DNA of 64,000 nt from the NCBI GenBank assembly GCA_022592435.1, contig JABYQS010000065.1, positions 62,001-126,000 on the forward strand, in the 5' to 3' direction. This DNA is from Cerioporus squamosus (taxonomy: Eukaryota; Basidiomycota; Agaricomycetes; Polyporales; Polyporaceae). Within the stretch, counting starts at the first letter, position 1, and each line of letters starts with the position of its first letter. This document shows, in pieces, positions 54,977-64,000 of this stretch. The notes under the pieces are model-generated. The model saw only the letters and a list, made by a program, of their open reading frames with translations, was not told where the DNA came from and did no database searches. The position numbers and the translations under genes were made by a program.

Positions 54977-56097
54977 ATGCCGCCCATTGTCCCCGCTACC
55001 GACGGGATTGACCCGAATGCGCTGCGCGTTCTCGTAACTGGCTTCGGAGTGAGTCCTCGTTCCTCGTCGGTCTCCAATCCCCTCCTCGCGACTCACGTCG
55101 CAACGTGTCCATGAACCCGGTAGCCCTTCGACAAGTACAAAGAGAACCCATCATGGCTCGCGGTCAAGCCGCTGCACAACACCATCCTCTACACCGACCC
55201 TCCTACCGACCTCCCCGCACCGAGCGATCAAACAGCGATGATCACCGACGAGATGGAGGACTTTCTGCGTCGCCCTCAACAGATCCACATCACCACCCTT
55301 GAGGTCCCTGTGTCCTACCAAGCAGTCCTGAGTATCACCCCCGGCTTGCATGGCCGCCCTCCCGTCCTTCCCCGCCCGAATGACCCGACTCTGGCTGTCC
55401 CCCCTCCACCCGCTAACGGATACGACTTCATCTTCCATGTAGGTGTCGCAGGCCGTGGGCCGCTGCGCATCGAGCGATTAGGACACAAGAACGGCTACAG
55501 GATGAAGGACAAAGACGGCGAGTATGCCCCCATCGTCCACCTGCCCAAGGACCCCATCAACGACATCGCGGAGCTGGAGCTTCAGCGTATGGAGCGCATG
55601 CTCGGCCCTCCGCATGCGCTCCAGGGCCCGAACCACGGCCCCGAAGTCCCAGAAGTGGTGGATATCCCTCCGCCGCCGAACCGTGGGTTCGGAAAGGGCT
55701 ACGAGCAGTTTGCGGATGAAATATCGACCGAGGTTGACGTGCCGAAGCTGGTGGTCCACCTAAAGGAGAGCGGAATCGATGTGCGTGTGTACTGCCCTCG
55801 CTGCTCCACCTTCGCTAACCTGACGGGTGGCTTCCGTGCGGGTTGCAGCAGGTGTACTCGTCCATGGACGCGGGTCACTATCTCTGTGACTTCATCTTTT
55901 ACTGCTCCCTTGCAGAAGCGAAGAGGGGAATCGCACCCCAGGAGAAGTTCAAGGAGCGCAGCAACTCGCCTCCGAAATCCACGCCCGTGCTTTTCCTGCA
56001 TGTTCCGCCGGTCGACCAGCCACTCAGCACGGAACAGGTGACGGACGCGATCCAGAGAATCATCCTTTGGGTCTGCGGTCGGCTGCACCAACCGTGA
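54977..56097 (+). CDS. Pyroglutamyl-peptidase I family (C15), copy 2
   Basis: Paralogue of the preceding gene. Start MPPIVPATDGIDPNALRVLV then TGFG (intron) PFDKYKENPSWLAVKPLHNT, as in copy 1. It retains GYDFIFHVGVAGRGPLRIER (Glu), MDAGHYLCDFIFYCSLA (Cys) and TPVLFLHVPPVD (His). It is longer, about 335 aa. An extra Pro/Asp-rich segment occurs after the N-terminal strand (LYTDPPTDLPAPSDQ..EMEDFLRRPQQ) and a large loop in the middle (LELQRMERMLGPPHALQGPN). These inserts are absent from copy 1 and from bacterial enzymes, so this copy may have a modified surface while keeping its triad. Confidence 0.88.
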
Positions 56098-56690
56098 GCT
56101 GCACACGTTTCACCCTCTCTTAACGATCTTCCCTCCAACCGCTCTGTATTCCCAGCTTCCGGCCTGAAGGCCACCCCGTGACGCCGCCCGCTGTTAGTGA
56201 TTAGTTATGATACGCTTTCGCTGCACGTTATGCCTTGCATCCCCGTTGGTCGCATGTAACATTTGTATGACATACCCTTAATCGCTCCGTGACAGCCAGC
56301 TTCAGGAGCATCCATGATCCCACCACCCGAGCCAGTCAGACGCCGCCTGTAACTACACCTCCGCCGACCGCGTTCTACATCATCAGTCTCCGGACACAGC
56401 GTCGCACGTACCCTCACATACCACGAGCTGCCCATTGGCCGACCCGCGATCATATGGCAGGTATCTGGAATTCAACCCAGGGCTGAATCATCGACATCGC
56501 CAGACTCGAATTGCCCTGCGCGCGATTCGTCGCGCACGCGTCGCGACGCGCGCGGCGTGTACAGGGTGTCACGTGCGCTAAGCGTACTTATACCTCTTGT
56601 CCGCACACCATCATGGCGCAAGCAGCCCGTCCACCCTCCCAGTTTCCTTTGCTCTCTTCGCTCGCGTTTCTTGTGTAAAAATTGTGTAAG
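56098..56690. promoter_or_regulatory. MET14 promoter region
   Basis: 593 bp with no supported gene. Its right part is very CpG-rich (56519-56556, containing ACGCGT) and is followed by CACGTG at 56570-56575. Confidence 0.5.
56570..56575. promoter_or_regulatory. CACGTG E-box upstream of MET14 (Cbf1-type)
   Basis: TCACGTG lies 116 bp before the MET14 ATG. In yeast, MET14 and other sulphur-assimilation genes are switched on by Cbf1-Met4-Met28 at TCACGTG sites. A matching site before the MET14 orthologue is therefore a plausible conserved operator, not demonstrated. Confidence 0.55.
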
Positions 56691-57608
56691 ATGTCGACCA
56701 ACATCACTTTCCACGCAGGTGAGGCCCGCTTGTCTTTAGAGGGTCGAGCAGCTAACTGACTCTGATCGCGACCTCGGCGGATAGGTTCTGTGAGCGCGGA
56801 GGAGCGTCCGTCCCTGCTCAGCCAGAAGGGTGTCACGATCTGGTTCACGGGGCTAAGTGCTAGCGGAAAGGTACGCCGATCCGTCGTCATCGTAGCCCTT
56901 CGGACTCCGTGTTCACGCTCGCGAACCCGGATGGGCAGTCGACGATCGCCTGCGCACTCGAGCAGCACCTTCTCCACCTGCACAAGTTCACGTACCGGCT
57001 GGATGGCGACAACATCCGCTTCGGACTGAACAAGGACCTCGGGTTCGACGAGAAGTCCCGCAACGAGAACATTCGCCGGATCGGCGAGGTGCGTCCCCCC
57101 CCATCGCTTGCTTCCCCCTCGATCGCTTCGAAGCCGGACTCATGTTCCGTCTTGCTTGGGTACCTCGCACCCTCGCACGTGTACATCCCGTGTTTAGGTC
57201 TCCAAGCTTTTCGCGGACGCGTGCTGCATCACCCTGACCGCGTTCATCTCCCCGTACCGGGCGGACCGGGCGGTCGCGCGCGAGCTGCACGAAAAAGCCG
57301 GCCTCGCGTTCGTCGAGGTCTTTGTCGATGCGCCTCTCAGCGTCGTCGAGCAGCGCGATCCCAAGGGTCTGTACAAGAAGGCGCGTGCAGGCGAGATCAA
57401 GGGTGCGTTGTCTTCACCAAGCCTCTGTAGGCTTTCTTGGGGAGGCATCCGTGCTGATTGGTTTGTTACATTGACAGACTTCACGGGTATCTCTGCGCCC
57501 TACGAGGCTCCCGAGTCTCCAGAAATCCACATCAGGACGGACGAGTGCGACGTGACCGAGGCCGTCCGTCGTATCACCGCTTACCTCTCGGAGAAGGGCT
57601 TCATCTAA
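56691..57608 (+). CDS. MET14: Adenylylsulfate kinase MET14
   Basis: APS kinase phosphorylates APS to PAPS in sulphate assimilation. Start [10 protein letters not shown], intron, [15 protein letters not shown], then the P-loop GLSASGK-S-T, which is itself split by an intron after the Lys codon (56871-56938). Next [108 protein letters not shown] and [10 protein letters not shown]. All of these are in the APS-kinase order. Four introns. The protein is about 205 aa, a stand-alone kinase without a fused sulfurylase. Sulphur-responsive control through the upstream CACGTG site is likely by analogy. Confidence 0.95.
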
Positions 57609-58174
57609 CTTATTACATATCGCACCTATCTCGCAAGCCCATTGTTGTTATGTATCCGGTATGTACGAGTAGTCAGGGTATAGCATGCACTTGCAGTGTC
57701 AACTCTCTTAGTCTACCGTTGCCCCCAAGTTACTGAAAGCGCGCCCGCCTCTAGCACCCCAACTGTACCTCATGGTACGGCCAGTCCTGATTGGTTTCGT
57801 TGGTGTATACAAGTTTCGCAGAATGCCTGCTGGAGTTGTCTTGCTCTGCGAAAGGCTGAAGGTTAGCAACACTAGTCTGATTTCCCCTGACGAAGCATAC
57901 CAGGACGACTTGCAGACCGGACTCGGGTGTAGGCGTGAGGCATGCGAATTGTCAATCCTTGGTCAGCCGGGCCCAGAGTACGCAGGATGGTCAGAATTGC
58001 ACTCGAAAGCCGTTTATGGGTATGTCCATACGAGTACTCGTTCGCTACAGGAAATATGTGAGAAACGGGGCCTCAAACTCACCTGCGGTATAACAAAGGG
58101 GTATGTGCATAGATACATAGGCATAGATCCAACAGTTCGCTACGACAGCTCAACGGGATCCTTCCAGCCATCCC
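57609..58174. other. Convergent 3' intergenic, MET14 / M28 peptidase
   Basis: A 147-codon frame (57772-58215, plus) overlaps the antisense 3' end of the next gene but lacks any recognisable domain or splice support. I regard it as chance. Confidence 0.35.
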
Positions 58175-61100
58175 CTAGACCACGGCCACCCCACCGACGC
58201 AGCCCAAGAACATAGCATCAACGGTCCCACCGGTGTGCTCTTCCAGCCACCCATCGAACTCTTCGAACAGGGCCATCGCCCGACCACCCAAAGCTTTCTC
58301 GGCCTTCTTCCCGGGCCACATCGCCTTCTCGTGGATGCCCATGAAGTTCACCTTGACACCGGGGTCCGCGGGAACGCCCTCCGCGGAGGGCGGCAGCTTG
58401 ATGACCATGTCGACAGTCCAGGTGTCGTGGCCGTAGAAGGAGCCTTCCTTGATGTGGTGGCGCGCGAACTCGTCTGGGGGGTTGTCGTCCAGCGTCCACT
58501 TCAGTACGTGGGCGTCGAACGCGATTGCTGGCGTCGTCGCTGAGGTGAGCATGGGCAGGTTCGCGCGCAGGTAACGGACGCACCTGTCCAGATGATCCCG
58601 GGATGGCTGACAACGAGCGTGAAGCTCCGCGTGCCAGCGGATTCGTCGATCTTGTCGTTCGCGGCAGTGACGGTGAAGTCGTGCTCCAAAGGGTCTTGGT
58701 ATTCAGTACGCAACGGGAGATCCATCTTGTAGGGCGTCAGGAACTGCGCAACAACTTGAGGTCAGCCAATGTCAGATGACTCAAACATAACCAGTGCCCA
58801 CCGCAGAGAACGGATACATGGTTTCCCAGTCGCTGTTCCAGTCATTCATGACTACTGTAGTGGGTGTGACCCCGGGGACGCCAAACTCCTGCGCGATGTC
58901 CCTCGCGAGACTGTGGAAGCCCGGAGCTGCGTCGGCTGCAGCGACGTGCAAGTGCTGCTCCTCGCTTGTGATCTGCGGAGGCAGCGTATCAGCAAAGTAC
59001 GGACGGCACTCGAAGCTGTGAAAAACATACGTTCTCCATGTGGATGACGAACAGTCGTTTCTGATGCATGGGGTCGAAGGGAGACCGCACGGAGAACACG
59101 GCTATGGCCAAGCCAGTGGCCATTGCGAGCAGGACGACCACACGGACAAGTGTCCGATGGTTAAACCGATGCAGGAAGGGGACGAGTAGTGGCAGAATAT
59201 ACGAGCCGTTGATAGCGACGATGTTCGCAATGATATACTCCCCGGGAGCCTCCTCGCCAATGCGGCCAGTCTGCACAGACGCTACAATTAGCACTTCCCG
59301 CAGCTTGGGGATGGATCTAGGTGGATATATGCTTACCAAGGGCACGAAGACTTCCAGCACGCCGCACGTCAATGTTGTGCCTATGACCAGAGGTGAGAGC
59401 TGCCCGATGGCATAGCTCCAGAGAGACATGTCGTCGCCCCGCTCGGTCAAGAGGGCATTTAGCACCAACGCCGGGATGAGTGGTGCCGAGGACAGGAAAA
59501 GGGCACTGCCCGAACCAATACCGAGATACTGAAACAGCGCAGCCAAGAATGCCTGCAGGAGCATAACGGACGTGAAGGCCGTATGCTCCCGGGTGCGACC
59601 AACGAGGAGCTGAGAAGCAACGCCACCTACATACGTGAGGTTAGCGCTGTCATGCACCAACTGGACGGATGAATCGCGTACCTGCAAGCGCCGCAGGACC
59701 GTAGAGCAAAATGCAGGCGAACTCGAAGGAGAACCAACTAAGAGGCCTGCCAAGCACCTTGTCCATGAGTAGCGCGACCAGGTTGACGCCGACAGCCGCG
59801 CCGATGAAGGCAGCGACAACCGCAACCATGCTTTTGACTGACTCTGAAGTGAAGCTGATGCCCTTCTTCAAAGCCGGTGCTGGGTCGTTGTACGTCAGTC
59901 GGGCAACAATTAGCGCGAGGATCGCGCTGGCAGAATACAAGAGCTTCGCAGTGCTGTACGAATAGACCAGGAGTGTACCAAAATAGTCGAAGAAGACCGT
60001 TTGTGGGGACGAATAACCAGCAGCCGCGAGTTCTGGAAGCGGGGACTCGGAGGACGTGAGGTGTAAGAGTAAGGCTAGCGTGTTCTCGGCCATATGCTAA
60101 AGAATGATCATGTCCAGGCTATCCACAAGAAACTCTTGAATCAGTTATGCTTACCTGTGCGACACCAGGTTCGATATTCTCAACAACATCCTATGAGACT
60201 ACCGTGAGTGGCGGGAGATCAAGCAGCGCAGGAGCAATATGTGAGGCACCTTCCGCATGTGGTACAGGTAGCTGTTGCCGACCACCGCCATCTGTGGAAT
60301 TCATCAAAACAAAATCAATATGTGGACGCTCCGAACAAACTTACGTCTAGTCCTGTGACATTGAGGTACAACTGGAACTGTCTGAAGTCGGTACTAGCGG
60401 AGGATAAGCACAGGCAGTCAGACAATCAATCCCTGGAACGTACTCGGATAGTATGATGCCTGAGCTGAATATCTCATTGGCTATTACAGAGCCGTACGGT
60501 CTAGCTTCCCATGTCAGCACGCTGGCACGGCTAGCTTCCGGGGGCCTACCTCGGCACCTTGGCATAAGCCTTGATCATTTGCTCGGAGGTAGCCTGGAAA
60601 AGTAGCTCGGGTCCTGTCGATCCAGCAGCTACATAGCTTGTGGTCAGCATCCATTTACGGCGGTAGGGCTGTCAGAGTTAAGTACCTTCGAGATTTATGG
60701 CAGCGCGAACTCTAAGACGATGTGTCAGTAGCGTACATTCTCATGTCGGAATGCACACGCACGTCTTCGCAAGTGGGTGTTGCGTAGAGAACAGATGAGA
60801 CCCATCTTGTAGTGACTCTTCCGCGTTGTTGAATACTTAGCGTCGTGGTATCGGCAAATGACGACGGGGAGGATGAGTTGTGAAAGGCGTGTGGGAAGAC
60901 ATTGACTTACAAAACACTATCGCATGCTTAGGTTCCCATCCCGGAGAGTTCGCAAGCACCCGAATGCACTCGAGCATGACCCCGACGGACAGGGCGTCAT
61001 CTGCCGCACCGGGGGAGGGCAGTGTGCTATCGACGTGCGAGTTTACTAGGACAGCATGTTGTTTCCCTTCGTCCGTCCCGTCCGAGACGCGCACAATGAT

Positions 61101-61703
61101 ATTCGTCAGGTTGACATACGTCTTGTACAGCCGCTTGCCCATCATGTCGAACCTGGAATGTGACATTCGACGGACTCCTCCGTGCATGGTATGAGCAAGA
61201 GACACACCTATGGCTCCCACTTCCTTGCTGGTGCCAGACCTCGCACTGCAGCTTTCTCTCGGGATGTGCACGCACGACTGCCTCGCACTCCGAGCGCAGT
61301 GCCTCCGCCTGCTGTAGCATCCATGCATCTCCGAGGGCATGTTCGCGCGTCCCAACCGTGCGATATCCGATGTCTTCAGAGAGATACTTCGCGTACCCAA
61401 GGATTTGTGCCTCAGATAACTGTGGAAGCGAGGTTACAGGGTCGTATCTATAGGGATGTCACGTTGGCTCGACGCTCTTTCGTACGTGCATCTCTGACTG
61501 CGTACTCACAGCTCGACCACCGGCGCAGGGAGAGCTGCAGAGACAATTGGAGAATCAGTCAACCGTGAGGGTAGAACAACACCACTGCCAGCTTCCATAC
61601 CATAGTGAGCTTTGTACGCGTAGAACGGTGCAGCAATGATGAGAGGTGCTAGACACAGCAACGACCGCACAGGTCCCCATCGCGTCCGAGGGGCTTTGTT
61701 CAT
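58175..61703 (-). CDS. M28 metallopeptidase, multi-TM (ERMP1/vacuolar protease-like)
   Basis: Membrane metallopeptidase of the M28 family. Start MNKAPRTRWGPVRSLL, one TM (LLCLAPLIIAAPFYAY), then the catalytic domain. It contains the zinc ligands in VNSHVDSTLPSPGAADDALS and the general-base Glu pair in NNAEESLQDG. AAINLEAAGSTGPELLFQAT and PYGSVIANEIFSSGIILSE follow, then TDFRQFQLYLNVTGLD. A block of about eight hydrophobic helices (59.0-60.1 kb) comes next. The C-terminal lumenal domain has TEYQDPLEHDFTVTAAND and EGSFYGHDTWTVDMVIKLPP, and ends MFLGCVGGVAVV. This N-TM, M28, multi-TM and beta-rich lumenal order is that of ERMP1/Fxna and fungal vacuolar membrane protease (Pff1). Which compartment it occupies is not settled by the sequence. 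Confidence 0.85.
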
Positions 61704-62072
61704 CCCGCAAGCAATTCCTGAGCTTCCGCGTAAGTTCTGGTGTGCAGGAGGGGGTATGTGGTGGTCGACAGCGAAGAGGAGGACAACGCGTGTCCTCCTC
61801 CACCTGCCTGAGCCCGACGAGGCGGCGCGGTCGAAAGCGCGTATGTCCGGTATTCTCGGATTCGGCTAAACAAAAATATTGATGTCTCTAGACTCTACGG
61901 CTCTCTACGGTCCTCCTCAGAGTCCTCTGGCTCATCCACCCACCCCTTCTCCTTCTTCTCCTCCTCCACTCATCCCCGAATTCATCCCCAGCGTCACGCG
62001 TCAGTCTCTCCTGAGTCTCCTGTTGTTCCCCCTGCACGTCTTGCTTGGTGTTACTGGTCAATACTTCAGACG
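61704..62072. promoter_or_regulatory. Bidirectional promoter of the M28 peptidase and NOP8-like genes
   Basis: 369 bp between divergent start codons, with pyrimidine-rich (CCTTCTCC..) tracts on the NOP8 side. No TATA box is seen. Confidence 0.5.
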
Positions 62073-63797
62073 ATGGACGAAGCCATCACGAAACGCATTC
62101 ACATCTCGGGTCTTACACCAGCTATCACGGCGGAAGACTTGTCTCAGCGACTGTCATCTTTCGGCACCGTGACGGCGATCGAGGGGTTCGGACTGTTAGA
62201 TGCAGTTGGACAACCGCGGAAATTTGCGTATGCTACGCTGGAGACGACGAAAGGCAAACTGGCTCGGTGTACGTCTCACCCTCTACGCCCATTTCCAGAG
62301 TCGATTCTGATCCGGGGTTATAGGCATGAACCTTCTTAGTGGTGTCACATGGAAAGGTGCCAAACTGCGACTGGGAGAGGCTAAGCCAGACTATCGCGAA
62401 CGGTACGAGTTGTTTCTTGTCTGTACGCGTCCAGAGCGTCCGCGTAGGTAGTTTTGATGATGTCGCAGCATACAGAAAGAACACGACGAAGTGAAGCGCG
62501 CCACTGAGGCATCCGCAGACGAGCCTGCCAACAAGCGTCGCCGTCTCCCTCGAGGCGTCCAGGGCGTCCACGCCCGAGACATGACCCTAGTCACCCCAGA
62601 GAACGTATCCACGCGCGGCGGTTGGCGCATCACCCCCAGCGGACGTCTTATACGACCCATGCGCATGCGCCCAGCACACCCGCTTCCAGAGCCTCTTGAC
62701 GCTATCAAGCCCTCGAAGGAGAAGACGAAGGGTGGTGTGAAGAGCAAGACACGCACGCGTGAGCCGCCTGCGCGCGCAAGGAGGAAAACTATCGATCCGA
62801 CAAAATGGGGATCGCAACACCTCAAAGGCATCTTCTTGGAGAACGCGGCTGTGACATATCCGGCCCCGTCGCGTCGCGAACCAACTCCACCACCCGTGGA
62901 TGATGAGAGCTCGGAAAGCGAGAGCGACTCTGAACCATCGGCTGGGGAAAGTGACAGTGAGAGAACTCCCAGCCTGCCTCCTCCGGCATCTGCAACGATC
63001 AAGACAGCTCCTGTCCGGCCTTGGACCCCACCGAAAACTGTTCCTCTGTCGCCTGTGGATCGTGCACTCGCTGAAGAGAAGAACCAATCCCTCGGTTTGT
63101 TGCAGTCTCTGTTTGGCGACAAGGATGAATGGGGCGGTGCGGAGAGCGTAGGATCCGACGTCGAAGAAGAGATTGAGCAGGAACGTCAACCCCTTGCCAG
63201 GGTTACCGATGCTGATGACGTTGAGGACGCCATGGATGTCGATGAGCAGCAATCGGAGCATGAACCGCAGCCATCTGTACCAGCAACACAGGAGACTGGC
63301 TCGGCACCAGAAGGCACGAAAGCAAAACTCAAGGATCTTTTCGCCCCTCGTGAAGAGGATGGTATGTACTACTTCGCTGCGATATACACGCCGTCCTTAC
63401 CTTCTCTCTCGTCCTCGTAGCGGGCTTCTCCCTCCTCGGCCATCTGGACCTGGACCTCGAGCTTGATGACGACGTCCCCTTCGAGGTGTCTGCTCCTGCA
63501 GCCGCGCCGGTACCATCACGGATCTCAGCCCCCGTCCAACCTACGACTACATCCCGCTTGACCCATGCCGCATCTCTCGACCATTCGCGGCCCCTCTTCT
63601 TCCCGACCGACCTAGCTGGTGCGAAGCGCCGCGTTTTCGATCCGACGAGTTGGAAGACATGGTTCTACCGCACCGACTCGCCCGAGGCTATCCGTGCGCG
63701 CTGGGAGGAGACGAAGGGCGAGCTGACTGCTGGGTGGAAGCGGCGGCACCGCGAGGCTATCAAGAGTCGTCGGAGGAGAGGCGGTGGCGCAGATTGA
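62073..63797 (+). CDS. NOP8/NOL8-like RRM nucleolar protein
   Basis: Start MDEAITKRIHISGLTPAI: an N-terminal RRM with RNP2-like RIHISGL, then AEDLSQRLSSFGTVTAIEGF. RNP1-like KFAYATLETT and, after an intron, NLLSGVTWKGAKLRLGEAKP follow. Next are a basic stretch (ANKRRRLPRGVQG) and MTLVTPENVSTRGGWRITPS. A long Ser/Glu/Pro-rich acidic region comes next (ESSESESDSEPSAGESDS), and then the C-terminal NOP8 tail: TKAKLKDLFAPREED-AGFSLLGHLDLDLELDDD, HSRPLFFPTDLAGAKRRVFD and TSWKTWFYRTDSPEAIRARW. The tail motif LKDLFAPREE..GFSLL is typical of fungal Nop8, required for 60S ribosome biogenesis. About 540 aa; three or four introns. Confidence 0.8.
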
Positions 63798-64000
63798 GCA
63801 GTACGCAAAGTCGATATCGCCCCGCCTCGACCGTAGAGCTCTGCGTATGGGACATGGAAACTCGTCATGTTGAGCCTGGGCATGGTTCTGCAGTAGGACA
63901 CGACTCAACGCACGGCAGCGAGATCTCTGTGAAGTGGTGTCACTCATCACGGAGAGAATACCCCATGTATACTGGAAGAGGCTGTTGTGTATCCGATTGA
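63798..64000. other. 3' flank of the NOP8-like gene
   Basis: No gene can be supported in the last 203 bp; the open frames run off the window without recognisable content. Confidence 0.4.

Noticed and set aside
57772..58215. 147-codon plus-strand frame downstream of MET14
   Set aside because: No domain, no homologue recognised, and it overlaps the antisense end of the M28 peptidase gene. A frame this long is expected by chance in GC-rich DNA.
1..64000. CRISPR arrays, prophage or bacterial operons
   Set aside because: No regularly spaced repeats, and every gene is intron-bearing and fungal.

Overview
This window is nuclear DNA from a filamentous basidiomycete, almost certainly an Agaricomycete and possibly a wood-decay polypore. 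The genes are densely packed on both strands. They are broken by many short introns (about 50-70 bp, GT..AG). The products are fungal: an AA9 lytic polysaccharide monooxygenase (LPMO), a pyroglutamyl-peptidase pair, Dsc/TRAPP/ribosome-biogenesis proteins, a HAD-type terpene cyclase tail and a LINE-like reverse-transcriptase tail of the type common in agaricomycetes. No CRISPR, prokaryotic operon or organellar feature is seen. The order assignment is inference.

Layout. 0-6 kb: the 3' part of a DxDTT-motif terpene cyclase, a large MFS exporter on the opposite strand, and a 5'-truncated non-LTR retrotransposon relic. 5.7-11.1 kb (minus strand): a 66-aa basic protein, BET5 (TRAPP), an unrecognised membrane protein and RMT2 (arginine methyltransferase). 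11.3-19.3 kb: a membrane-anchored amidohydrolase, then a dienelactone hydrolase-like protein and an MDR oxidoreductase. 19.6-26 kb: a tiny secreted CxCxxCxC peptide, a large disordered nuclear protein, a DUF1746 (Dsc4-like) membrane protein and a twin-CX9C NDUFAF8-like protein. 26-37 kb: CSF1, the fungal BLTP1-type bridge-like lipid transfer protein. 37-40.6 kb: YIP1, NSA2 and a PRKRIP1-like gene. 40.9-45.3 kb: a roughly 2.2 kb tandem duplication. It carries one dead and one apparently live AA9 LPMO, plus a relic of the 5' end of the following SET-domain gene. 45.3-64 kb: an H3K9-type SET methyltransferase with a huge disordered N-terminus, MGS1/WRNIP1, two tandem pyroglutamyl-peptidases, MET14, an M28 membrane metallopeptidase and a NOP8-like RRM protein.

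Most genes are housekeeping. Several are arranged head-to-head over short shared promoters (24.0-24.35, 25.6-26.0, 38.2-38.45, 52.9-53.5 and 61.7-62.07 kb). I could not identify a new multi-gene system with confidence. The most notable signals are the microexons of 6, 7 and 11 nt in three unrelated genes, the LPMO/SET segmental duplication with its dated pseudogene, the tiny cysteine-rich secreted peptide, and three one-base homopolymer contractions that break otherwise conserved genes in the first 11 kb. The last of these probably reflects assembly quality.
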